The notes beneath the pieces are model-generated. The model ran no database searches, was not told the origin of the DNA, and saw only the letters and a list, made by a program, of their open reading frames with translations. Of a stretch of DNA of 50,246 nt, positions 1 to 8,194 are shown piece after piece. Numbering within the stretch: the first letter of the stretch is position 1; the number at the start of each line of letters is the position of its first letter. The position numbers and the translations under genes were made by a program. Origin of the DNA: Nostoc foliaceum FACHB-393 (GTDB taxonomy: Bacteria > Cyanobacteriota > Cyanobacteriia > Cyanobacteriales > Nostocaceae); NCBI RefSeq assembly GCF_014698505.1, contig NZ_JACJTD010000048.1, positions 1 through 50,246 on the forward strand, read 5' to 3'.

Positions 1-1
1 G

Positions 2-1435
2 GAAAATGTTTGTGTGGAAAGAGTTTTAAACACACACATATTTTATAATTATGGACATGGAGGGTCAGGTGTAACGTTGTCATGGGGATGTTCACAAGAA
101 ATTGTCCACTTAGTACAACAAATGCTCTGCGAATCGGCAAATCCAGTTGCTTTACATAGTAGTAAGATAGATAGCAATAAGCAGACTGTCTTTATGCTAC
201 ATGATATGTTTCTGAGCAAAACTGATTTTAGACATATCTGCTCAGAGAATAGAAATCTAGTTTTACTCTGTAGTCGGCGAGGACTCAGTGAGGTTGTACC
301 CTCCCAGTATCAATACTTATATATTGTGCAGATTGTAGAACCTTATAATTTACAAAATCTGCTCCAAACCTATCAACAGATTAAGGCTGACTATAAACTA
401 TTAGATGATAACTGCCGGATTGTCACCAACGATGAGTATTCAGTACTGTTAGCTGCACAGTTGCGTGAAGCTCTAAATCTGCCAGGCGATCGCCCAACGA
501 TGATCCAGCAGTTTACTGATAAGAGTTACCTCAAATCTGCCCTCAAAAATTCCCTGATTCGGATGCCTAAGTATCTGATTTTTGCTCAAGACCGATACCG
601 TAAAGAGCCGGTTTCATACTTAAAGTTTCTTCTAGAAGAACTAGGTAATCACATTTTGATCAAACCAATTATCAGAGTCGGAAGTGAAAAAAGCAGAATA
701 ATCTATACTGTTGATGATTTGAAAGCTTGGTGTGAAAGCAATGTAGATTCAGATTCCGAATTTGAGATGAATGAATTCATTAAAGGTCAGTTATACAATA
801 CAAGTGTTGTTCTAAAAAACGGTCAGCCTTGTTATTTCGCTGCTTGCAAGCAGTATCGACCTAATGATGAGTTCATTTCTGGTCATCAAATCGGCAATAT
901 TATTGTTAGAGAAGAAGAACCAGAATTTCAAAAACTCTGGCAATTTTCAAGTGATGTGTTAGAAAGTTTAGAACACAATTACCCGAAAAATGGTGTACTC
1001 AATATTGATTTATTACTACCTTTTCTTAGCGAAGAAGCAATCCTAATGAAAGTAGCTGCACGTCCCCCGGAAGCGCTTGTATCAAGAATGTTTTACATAT
1101 ATCAGGGGCTACGTCTAAACGAGTTACATCTCCAATTACAGATAGGTGATTCGCCTGATATCATTCTCAAGGATAGAAATGAATGGAAGTACAGCGCTTC
1201 CTCGATTCATCCAAAGCAGAATGGTGTTGTTACAGAAATTAAGAAGCCAGTTTTTGAAACTGATGTGGAAATTTATTGGCAGATTTATTTGGGAGAAAGA
1301 CTGGAAAAATCACAAAGTATGAGGGATATTGCCATTGCTATTGTTTTGAGCCATCATGACTTTTCAACCCTTCAAGAGGAATATCAGGTAGCCAATTCTA
1401 GCAATTTCTACAATACTAAAAAAGATTTTTTCTAG
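2..1435 (+). CDS. D-amino-acid-oxidase-like C-terminus fused to ATP-grasp domain (5' partial)
   Basis: The reading frame is open to the left edge, so the gene begins outside the window; the first possible in-window start is a GTG at base 14. The first visible residues contain NYGHGGSGVTLSWGC, the C-terminal FAD-binding signature of the D-amino-acid oxidase (DAO) family. About 60 residues later an ATP-grasp-like domain begins: a pre-ATP-grasp segment, then DKSYLKSAL, the nucleotide-binding strand HILIKPIIRVGS, the acidic segment MNEFIKGQ and the metal-loop region GVLNIDLLLP with LMKVAARPPEAL. The last motif replaces the usual E-x-N-x-R-x-G of peptide-ligase ATP-grasps, so metal ligands may differ. 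ATP-grasp enzymes join a carboxylate to an amine through an acyl phosphate; DAO enzymes oxidise amines or amino acids. A two-step oxidation/ligation enzyme is inferred. Same orientation as the formyltransferase-argH-argG cassette at the other edge. Confidence 0.72.
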   Translation, partial: ENVCVERVLNTHIFYNYGHGGSGVTLSWGCSQEIVHLVQQMLCESANPVALHSSKIDSNKQTVFMLHDMFLSKTDFRHICSENRNLVLLCSRRGLSEVVPSQYQYLYIVQIVEPYNLQNLLQTYQQIKADYKLLDDNCRIVTNDEYSVLLAAQLREALNLPGDRPTMIQQFTDKSYLKSALKNSLIRMPKYLIFAQDRYRKEPVSYLKFLLEELGNHILIKPIIRVGSEKSRIIYTVDDLKAWCESNVDSDSEFEMNEFIKGQLYNTSVVLKNGQPCYFAACKQYRPNDEFISGHQIGNIIVREEEPEFQKLWQFSSDVLESLEHNYPKNGVLNIDLLLPFLSEEAILMKVAARPPEALVSRMFYIYQGLRLNELHLQLQIGDSPDIILKDRNEWKYSASSIHPKQNGVVTEIKKPVFETDVEIYWQIYLGERLEKSQSMRDIAIAIVLSHHDFSTLQEEYQVANSSNFYNTKKDFF

Positions 1436-1743
1436 CAGCCCGAAAGAAACTGTTTTACAGCAGTATTTGAGTTAAAAACCGAAAAATTACCGCCTAAATG
1501 AGTAAATTTTAGTGTATTCTGCGCTTTTCTAGAACACCGATTCAGTAATCGGAGAGCAAAAGAAAAATCAGCCCAAAGAGAAATAAACAATGGAGAATAA
1601 AGTGTAGAAAACGCTTGCTAGCCAAGACTTATAGCGACAAATAAGCTCTAAGCAATATTTAACAAAATCTTTTGGAGAGGGATAACCTGAATTGAGGTAG
1701 ATTCAGGTAATAAATGTGAGCTTCGCAAGCAGAGAATCTACGT
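1436..1743. other. Gene-free stretch leading into an IS1182-type remnant
   Basis: About 300 bases without a convincing reading frame. The distal part probably belongs to the left end of the interrupted IS1182-type element, because a nested hairpin lies directly before its transposase start. The exact left end of that element was not identified. Confidence 0.4.
1697..1741 (+). repeat. Nested hairpin immediately upstream of transposase start
   Basis: Outer arms GTAGATTC and GAATCTAC are perfectly complementary; inside them GCTT-CGC-AAGC forms a second small stem. The structure ends two bases before the ATG of the IS1182-type transposase, where it could hide the ribosome entry site in read-through transcripts. 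That is a known protective device of insertion sequences; the role here is inferred. Confidence 0.45.
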
Positions 1744-2198
1744 ATGCGGCCAGAAAATTGGAATCCACCGATAGAACTATCAGCAGCAGAGCAAAGTATT
1801 GTTAAGCGGATTAAACGAGCAAAGTTGTTTACATTCTTACGGCAATATCGCCATCAATTATTTGATGAGAAATTTCAAGAAGAACTGAGCAAGCTTTATG
1901 CAGATTCTCCCAAAGGGCATCCTCCAGTTCCGCCAGCACAACTGGCGTTAACGACAATCCTACAAGCCTATACGGGAGCAACAGAAGCAGAAGCGATTGA
2001 AGCATTAAGTATGGACAGGCGTTGGCAATTAGTACTCGATTGCATAGATTGCGAAATAGCTCCTTTTTCGCAGGCGACACTGGTTAGATTTCGGAGTGCG
2101 CTAATTATCCAAGGGCTTGACCGACGATTAATTGAGAGAACAGTCGAACTAGCAGAGCAAACCTTGGGTTTTGGCTCAAAGCAGTTACGGGCAGCACT

Positions 2199-3293
2199 AG
2201 AACTCTTGCAAAAGTATTTTGTGGTATGATTGAGAGTTTGGCAATTTGTGATTAGGACTTTGAGGAGCAGTGAAAATAGAGAAAGCCAAGCAGCTTACTG
2301 CAAAAAAATTTAAGCGAATGACTGGAGTGAGGCGTAAAACCTTTGAATTAATGGTTGATGTGGTTAAAGCTGATGCTCAAAAGAAGAAGAAGCCTGGCCG
2401 CCGTCCTAAATTAATTATTGAAGACCAAGTTTTAATGGTCATCCAATATTGGAGAGAGTACCGCACTTACTATCACATTGGATTAGATTTTGAGCTTTCA
2501 GAATCTGCGGTTTGCCGAATAGTTTTTAAAATCGAAAATATTTTAATTAAGTCCAGAAAGTTCAGTCTACCAGGGAAAAAACAATTATGGAAAATATCAT
2601 CTGAAGAAGATTTAGTCGTAATGGATGTTACCGAGAGTCCAATTGAAAAACCTCAGAAAGGTCAAAAAAGATTTTTTAGCGGGAAACAGGGAGAACATAC
2701 TTTAAAAACGCAGGTAGTGATCTACCAAAAAAGCAGCAAAATCATCTGTTTGGGGCATGATAAGGGAAAAATCCATGATTTTCGCTTATTTAAAAATAGT
2801 GGAATAAAATTTGTAGAATTAATTAAGGTAATAGCGGATAAAGGCTATCAAGGAATTGCTAAAATTCATCAATTAAGTGAAACACCAATTAAAAAACCAA
2901 AAGGAAAAAAGTTGACGAAAGAACAGAAAAAATACAATCGGGAACTAAATCGATTAAGGATTGTTGTTGAACACGTAAATCGTCGGCTAAAGATATTTAA
3001 AATTTTGTCTGATAAATATCGAAATCGTCATCGACGTTTTGGGTTAAGATCGAATTTAATTGCGGGAATTTATAATCACGAATTAGCCATATAAATCGGA
3101 TAAAAAATCGAATTAATCCAATAATTTCAGTATTAATCAATAACTGAAATGATGTTTGCTGCAATCTTCTTAACTAGCAAGCGCCAGATAATACTTGCTA
3201 GAAGAAAATGATAAACTCTTACTATTTTAATGCCCCAAATTTGAAAATAAAATAACCCTTAACTATACCACAAAATATTTATGCAAGAGTTCT
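2199..3293 (+). mobile_element. IS5-family (ISL2-like) insertion sequence, 1,095 bp, intact ends
   Basis: Terminal inverted repeats of 29 bp match at 27 positions: the left end starts AGAACTCTTGCAAAAG and the right end, read inward, starts AGAACTCTTGCATAAA. It is flanked by a 3-bp direct repeat ACT (2196-2198 and 3294-3296), and the host sequence reads GCAGCACT-GGATTCT when the insert is removed. A 3-bp duplication and ~1.1 kb length fit the ISL2 subgroup. It carries one intact transposase gene, so it may still be active. Confidence 0.9.
2270..3094 (+). CDS. IS5-family (ISL2-like) DDE transposase
   Basis: A 274-residue transposase with a basic helix-turn-helix N-terminus (GRRPKLIIEDQVLMVIQYWR, YYHIGLDFELSESAVCRI) and a DDE catalytic domain. 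The catalytic residues are visible as D in VVMDVTESPIEKP, D in IADKGYQG and E in RIVVEHVNRRLK. Starts at GTG with a GAGGAG ribosome site just upstream. The length is normal for the subgroup and the frame is intact. The lysine-rich, A-rich coding sequence differs from neighbouring genes, as expected for a mobile gene. Confidence 0.9.
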   Translation: MKIEKAKQLTAKKFKRMTGVRRKTFELMVDVVKADAQKKKKPGRRPKLIIEDQVLMVIQYWREYRTYYHIGLDFELSESAVCRIVFKIENILIKSRKFSLPGKKQLWKISSEEDLVVMDVTESPIEKPQKGQKRFFSGKQGEHTLKTQVVIYQKSSKIICLGHDKGKIHDFRLFKNSGIKFVELIKVIADKGYQGIAKIHQLSETPIKKPKGKKLTKEQKKYNRELNRLRIVVEHVNRRLKIFKILSDKYRNRHRRFGLRSNLIAGIYNHELAI

Positions 3294-3540
3294 ACTGGAT
3301 TCTAGCCCATTGTGGGGAGCATCAAAGGTCGAAGATACATATAATTTATTGGGTCACGCCCTTAAAAAAGTGATTGGCGTGATAGCCGTTCAGCAGGGGA
3401 GGGAGCTGGCGGAAGTTGCTAATGACATTGGCGTAGATATGTTGGCAGGTTCGAGCTTGAAAGCCGCTTTGGACTTAAACTGGGATGACCCAAACCAGAA
3501 AAATTTGGCCTTGGGGATTATATAGCAACCGCCACATCGG

Positions 3541-4436
3541 TTAGGACGCTAGATGTAAAATATGCTCCATTGCATCTCGTAGACATTCATATTGTTCAAG
3601 TTGCTTGCGAATGCGACTTTTGAGCCAAGACCAGCATCGCTCAATCTTGTTGAGATCCGGTGAATAGGGAGGTAAGTACAGAAGTTTGCAACCTGCTTGC
3701 TGAATCAGTTGCTCAATACGACCACCTTTATGGAACGTGGCATTATCGATGACTACCACCTGCCCTGGTTCCAGCAGAGGGATTAAGCAGGTTTCCAACC
3801 AAATCTCAAACACAATCCGGTTGCAGGAACCTTCGACTGTAAAGGGAGCCATCAGTTGCTGGTTACGCAAGGCCGCAATCATATTGACTCGACCTTGCCG
3901 TCGTCCTGGCTTCAATGCATGAAACCGTTCTCCTTTCTGATTCCAGCCATAACCATAGTCTTCTCGATTGTCCATACCCGCTTCATCAACATAAACAATC
4001 GTTTCATCTGCCTGAGCTGTCAACTGTTCTATGAATGCTTGCCGTTTAACTTCATCTCGCTCTTGATAGCCATAGGTCTTTTTTTTCGCGTGAACCCTAT
4101 TTTCTTCAATGCTCTTGCAATTGTGCGTTAGCGTAGCTCGCCGTAGGCATCGCTGATATTACCATCCCACAGTTGAGCCATCTCCACTTGGGTTTTATCA
4201 CCATGAGATTTAGCAAAAGCCCGAAATTTCTCCCAGTCTGTGATTTTATGGTTATTTCCAGGCGGGTGGTTGGGCAACGGCAGAACATCTCCCGTTTCAG
4301 CTTTACGCTGTAACCACAGGTTGATCGTGTTGCGGCTGATGTTGAAGAGTTCACTGGCTTCGCTTTTCTTCAATCCATCTAACTCAATGGATTGGATTAC
4401 CTTCTGGCGGAAGTCGTAACTGTAGGGTTTAGCCAT
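3541..4436 (-). pseudogene. IS630-family transposase, two frames plus inserted stop codon
   Basis: The N-terminal part begins MAKPYSYDFRQKVIQSIE, a helix-turn-helix domain; the C-terminal part has the DDE core with VYVDEAGMD, VVIDNATFHKG and YLPPYSPDLNKIERCW. Two things separate them. First, a 21-bp repeat interrupts NIS-QRTIARAL and is followed by an in-frame TAA. Second, downstream the two halves lie in different frames, joined at a run of eight A residues (4079-4086 as T on the plus strand). A -1 slip there would restore KKKTYGYQERDE. Such A-runs are used for programmed slippage in some IS630 elements, so the frame change may be natural; the TAA is the real lesion. Confidence 0.82.
4131..4151 (-). 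repeat. 21-bp dispersed repeat inserted in transposase gene
   Basis: Reads GATGCCTACGGCGAGCTACG(C) on the minus strand. It sits between the codons for NIS and (Q)RTIARAL of the IS630 transposase. The length is a multiple of three, and the codon following it is TAA. A related copy lies near 18.6 kb. It resembles the short palindromic repeats scattered in Nostocales genomes. Confidence 0.6.
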
Positions 4437-4491
4437 AGCGAATTAGACCAGAGCAACTCATGATAATACTTTTAGTCTATGTCCTAATAGA

Positions 4492-5730
4492 CTAGACGGC
4501 TGCTATACCACCTATTTGGTCTGCATCAACAGTGTTGGCATCTACATTACCTCCAGCAAATTGGGAATAACGTTGATCGTAGTTAGAAACTTTCCTCGGA
4601 TTTTCTGCCAATGCTTTTTGAACTGAGCCTTGCTGTTCCACTATGTCAAACAAGCGGTTAATCTGTGTTTCCTGTTTGAAAATTAGGGTATCTTTATCCT
4701 CAAGTCTTGCTTGGTACTGTGCTGACAATGCTTTAGTCGCAAATTCATAGCCCTGCATAAAGTCGTTGTGGATTTTTGCTTTATCTGCATCAGGGGAAAC
4801 AGTTACTCGGACTACAAGAATGCCGTCGCCTTTCTTCTCAATGCTTTGGACATCCAATTGTGCGCCTTGGTTTTCGACTTCTAGCTTTTTGAAGGAGTAG
4901 GCGAAAGCATCCCAGTCGATGCCGTTGCGGAAGATTAGGTCTACTGTTTCTAATAATTTTTGGAACAGTTTAGCAAATTCTCCAGGAGCAAAATTACCAC
5001 TACTAGGGCGGCGTTCTTGTTGTTTTTGATGGAGGTAGATGTAGTCGCAGATTATTGCATCAAGATTAGTAAAAGCGTTAATTGCCCAGTCTTTTATACA
5101 AGATCCAGTTAGACAAACACCTCTTAAATTTGCATCATACAAGCTGGTTTGTGTTAAATTAGTTTCAAATAAATTAGCTTTTCCAAGATCAGCCTTTCTT
5201 AAATTTGAGCGATAAAGGTTTGTGTTACTAAAGTTAACCTCTCTTAAGTCTGCCTCTTCAAAATTTGCATCAGTCAGACTTATGTTACTAAGATTCGTTC
5301 CTTTCAACTTAGTAATAGAAAAGTTTGTATTTGAAACGAGAGCTTCTTTAAGATTAATGTCTACAAGTATAGCACCATTAAAATTTGCATTAATAAGGTA
5401 TGCTTGTGTTAAGTTTGCTTTAGTAAGATCGGCTGCTACAAGTTTTGCATCATTAAGAGTTGCTTTACTCAAGTCAGCTTCTATCAGTTTTGTGTCTTGA
5501 TATTTATTTGAGCTAAGTATAGCCTTATGAAGGTAAGCAGCATGAAGATTAGCTCCACAAAGTTCTGCCCCACTAAAGTTAGTCTCTTCAAAATTGGCTT
5601 TTCTCAAATTAGCATTATGTAGTTTAGCCCCAGTTAAATCAGGTCTTACTTTAGGATATTTATTCCTCCACTCATTCCAAACCTCCACTCCTTGCCTAAG
5701 TATTGCCAAATGCTCCTCATTCGCCATCAC
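4492..5730 (-). pseudogene. Pentapeptide-repeat protein, 3' end removed by IS630
   Basis: Residues ~28-215 form a pentapeptide-repeat right-handed beta-helix (A(D/N)Lxx units such as LHNANLRKANFEETNFSGAE). This is followed by a module also present in the upstream paralogue (FAPGEFAKLFQKLLETVDL, then a basic/coiled region) and the QFAGGNVDANTVDADQIGG motif. In the paralogue QIGG is followed by about 100 more residues; here four residues encoded by the IS630 end (IAAV) and a stop replace them. Removing the IS gives GGT GGT AAT, i.e. GGN, matching the paralogue. Lies 34 bp downstream of that paralogue, probably in one operon. A truncated protein could still be made. Function unknown. Confidence 0.78.
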
Positions 5731-5764
5731 CAGTTACCCCTCTGCTTCATCTGTAGCAACTGAA

Positions 5765-7768
5765 CTATTCAGCATCCTGCCAGCCTTCTAAAGTTGCCAA
5801 AAGTATATTCACAAGAGGATGATCCACTAGTTCCTTCAATGCCTCAGTTCCACCAGATTTTAACGCCCCAATTACCCGCGCTTTCAATGTAGGATTATTA
5901 TCGATTTGCTTGAGTGCTTCTGTCACCGCTACCTGTTTTTCTAGTGGTGTATTAGTCGGGTAAGTCTGCCCTAACTGATTGAGAAGCTGCTGAATTTCTG
6001 CTGCGGCTTCTGCAAGATTCTGCCGTTGCTCCGGGGTGTAGTTGGTGATGTTGCCACCGATTTGCTGTGCGGTTACTGTGTCTGCGTTGACTAGACCACC
6101 TGCAAATTGAGCGCCTTTGAGGTCAAAGTTAGACTGTTTTTTAGAAGCTTCTGCCATTATGGTATCTCCTTGGTTTTGATAAGTTTGGGCATAAAAACTA
6201 GGGCGTTGTAGTGCTGTCACTACCATATTCTGTAGATCAGCAATTCTACTATCTTTTTCGGCGACGAGCGCTTTAACTTCTTGTTCCGCAAGGGCTTTTA
6301 GCTGATTATAAGTATCAAAATACTCTGCACTCAGTTGCGATTTGTCGGCTGTGATCGCTGTTTTGGCACGCAGCAAGAACTTGTCCTCACCACGAACTTC
6401 CATACCTACAATTCGCAAATCTGCCTCTGGGTTATTCTCAGCTAACTGCTTGAACGAGATAGCGATCGCTCTTGGGTCAACACTTTGATTATGGTATAGG
6501 TCGAGCGTGTCGAAGATGGGCTTGATGAAATCCCCAAACTCACCCGGAGCAAACACTTCCTGGCGATTGTCAGGTTTGCGGTGAGGGTCGGGGTTGTCTA
6601 TAGTGGGCAGGCGCATGTAAACGTACTCGCATCTAACCCCATCAAATTTGGTATCAGTGCTAATGTTCCAATCTTCAATGAATGCGCCAGTGAGAGTTGC
6701 ACCTGTAAAATCAGTGCCGTCGAGTTGGGTTTGTACTAGCTTGGCTCTGGATAAATCTACATGTTGCAAGTTGGCTTCACTTAAGTCTGCGCCAATGAAA
6801 CTAACATCTGATAAATTAGCTCCACTCAGATTGACTCCTCGTAAGTTCTCACGTTCAAAGTTTTTTTCTTGTTCCTCTCCTATAACTAGTAATTGGCGGA
6901 TTTTTTTATCTTTTAAATAAGTGTTTCCTACCTTAGCTAAAGCTAAAAATTGAGCCTTAAACCAAATAGTACGAGTCAGGTTAGCTTCAGAGAAGTTCGT
7001 GTTTTTTAATACTGCTTCCGAAAAGTTAGTATCTGTTAAATTACTCTGCCGAAAATTGGTTCCGTCTCTAGCCACAATGTCAATAATAAGAGTGCGAATA
7101 AAGACATACTTTTTATCTTCGAGTAAAGCACGCCAACCAATGTAAGCAGATACCCCTGCTAATATTATTGTCAACATAGATGTCACTATTAATGCCTTTC
7201 CCTTTGCAGCTAATAGTGCCATCCCTATAGTCACTACTATTGTTCCTACTATTGCACCAGTATTTACTACTGCACTTACCCCTACCACTATTACTGCACT
7301 TGATGTTACACCTGCTACTGCCGCTACAACTGCACCACTAGCTAATACTGCCTCTGATGCTATGGGTGCTGATGCTACTGCTGCTGTTAATATTACTATT
7401 AATAACTTGAAACCTGCAATCAATCCTTGGTTGAGGGTAAGAATGAAGAAGGCAAGCAAGGTTATGAAACTACCTATACAGGTAAACACCTTTTCAGATG
7501 AATAGTTTTCCACAACATCTATCCAGTAGTGGCTACACACTTGGAAGCAAAATCCTGGAATTATAGACAGCATCAAAAAGATTATTAGCCAGCCAATTTC
7601 CCATCGTCTTTCAATCCCAGCTTTGGCATGACTAAAGTTTGCTCCGATTAGATTTGCACCAGTAAAATCAGCGCCACGAATATCTGCACCGCTAAAGTTT
7701 ACCCCATTAAGGTTCTTACCTCGAAAAGAACGACCTCTGAGATTTTGGCACGAGAAGTCTTGGGGCAT
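5765..7768 (-). CDS. Membrane pentapeptide-repeat protein with conserved cyanobacterial C-terminal module
   Basis: 667 residues. Residues 1-50 are pentapeptide repeats (CQNLRGRSFRGKNLNGVNF). Residues ~55-215 hold several hydrophobic segments, including an Ala/Val/Gly-rich stretch (ASEAVLASGAVVAAVAGV). Residues ~235-370 are a second pentapeptide block. A module starting FAPGEFGDFIKPIFDTLDL follows, then FDLKGAQFAGGLVNADTV and QQIGGNITNY, and a helical tail (LAEAAAEIQQLLNQLGQ ... LVNILLATLEGWQ). The same module and tail recur in the neighbouring truncated gene and in the pseudogene at ~20 kb. Beta-helix blocks on both sides of a membrane region suggest a membrane-anchored scaffold. The tail resembles tails I recall from cyanobacterial signalling/conflict proteins; function not known. 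Confidence 0.82.
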   Translation of the reverse strand: MPQDFSCQNLRGRSFRGKNLNGVNFSGADIRGADFTGANLIGANFSHAKAGIERRWEIGWLIIFLMLSIIPGFCFQVCSHYWIDVVENYSSEKVFTCIGSFITLLAFFILTLNQGLIAGFKLLIVILTAAVASAPIASEAVLASGAVVAAVAGVTSSAVIVVGVSAVVNTGAIVGTIVVTIGMALLAAKGKALIVTSMLTIILAGVSAYIGWRALLEDKKYVFIRTLIIDIVARDGTNFRQSNLTDTNFSEAVLKNTNFSEANLTRTIWFKAQFLALAKVGNTYLKDKKIRQLLVIGEEQEKNFERENLRGVNLSGANLSDVSFIGADLSEANLQHVDLSRAKLVQTQLDGTDFTGATLTGAFIEDWNISTDTKFDGVRCEYVYMRLPTIDNPDPHRKPDNRQEVFAPGEFGDFIKPIFDTLDLYHNQSVDPRAIAISFKQLAENNPEADLRIVGMEVRGEDKFLLRAKTAITADKSQLSAEYFDTYNQLKALAEQEVKALVAEKDSRIADLQNMVVTALQRPSFYAQTYQNQGDTIMAEASKKQSNFDLKGAQFAGGLVNADTVTAQQIGGNITNYTPEQRQNLAEAAAEIQQLLNQLGQTYPTNTPLEKQVAVTEALKQIDNNPTLKARVIGALKSGGTEALKELVDHPLVNILLATLEGWQDAE

Positions 7769-8194
7769 GGCTAGGCTGGTGAAAGTGAGAGTTTATGCTG
7801 GATACAGCTTGAGTATGCGGTTTTACGGTAAATAGTGCAATATTTTTGATAATGATTAAATTCCGGCATTCCACAAAATCCATACTAGACTCTGATCCCC
7901 GTAGTTGTGCTGATTTTTTATGGTGAAATTCTTAAATCAGAAAACTACGCTGCGATCGCATTGGGCAGCAAGTACACCTGCGGAATGCGAACAGATGCAG
8001 TCCTTGAGCGATGACGAAAGCACGCACCGGAGGTAGAGAACATCAGTCGAGTGGATGGATTCTTGACCAAGTTTTTTATATTAATTTAAATTTCTTGCCA
8101 ATCAACTTGAGCTAACTAAGATTTGATTAATGTCAGGGAGGATTAAACCTAGTGTATTATCTGTGAATTGTCATAAAATACAGAAGCTAGTTTC
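7769..8194. other. Divergent intergenic region (pentapeptide gene / FHA-ABC gene)
   Basis: About 425 bases between two divergently oriented genes, so both promoters should lie here. It contains one HIP1 octamer (near 7953). No coding frame or clear promoter boxes could be assigned with confidence. Confidence 0.4.

Larger units (their letters stand above)
1744..3525 (+). pseudogene. IS1182-type transposase, split by an ISL2-type element and 3' truncated
   Basis: The first part (to base 2198) encodes a DUF772-type transposase N-terminus, with helices rich in E/R and the stretch PPAQLALTTILQAYTGATEAE, ending at GSKQLRAAL. The frame is then broken by another insertion sequence. After that element it resumes (3294 onward) as DSSPLWGASKVEDTYNLLGH, the expected continuation. 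Removing the insert and one copy of its 3-bp duplication restores a continuous frame. The second part stops at a TAG formed by the first three bases of the IS630-type element, so the catalytic C-terminal half is missing. The gene is non-functional twice over. No remaining 3' part was found on the far side of the IS630-type element. Confidence 0.88.
3523..4505 (-). mobile_element. IS630-family insertion sequence, ~983 bp
   Basis: The two ends read inward as TAGCAACCGCCAC and TAGCAGCCGTCTAG and both reach TTAGGAC at the same distance; 18 of 25 positions match without gaps. A TA dinucleotide lies on each side (3521-3522, 4506-4507), the target duplication typical of IS630/Tc1-mariner elements. 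Stop codons inside its ends terminate both flanking genes: TAG for the IS1182-type transposase and TAG for the pentapeptide gene. Confidence 0.8.

Noticed and set aside
1829..2080. Minus-strand frame inside the IS1182-type transposase
   Set aside because: Shadow of the transposase reading frame; leucine-rich antisense product without family signs.
7500..7515. Single DnaA-like TTTTCCACA box
   Set aside because: It lies in coding sequence of the pentapeptide gene, alone and without symmetry; expected by chance in AT-rich DNA. Another at ~26,577 is treated the same way.
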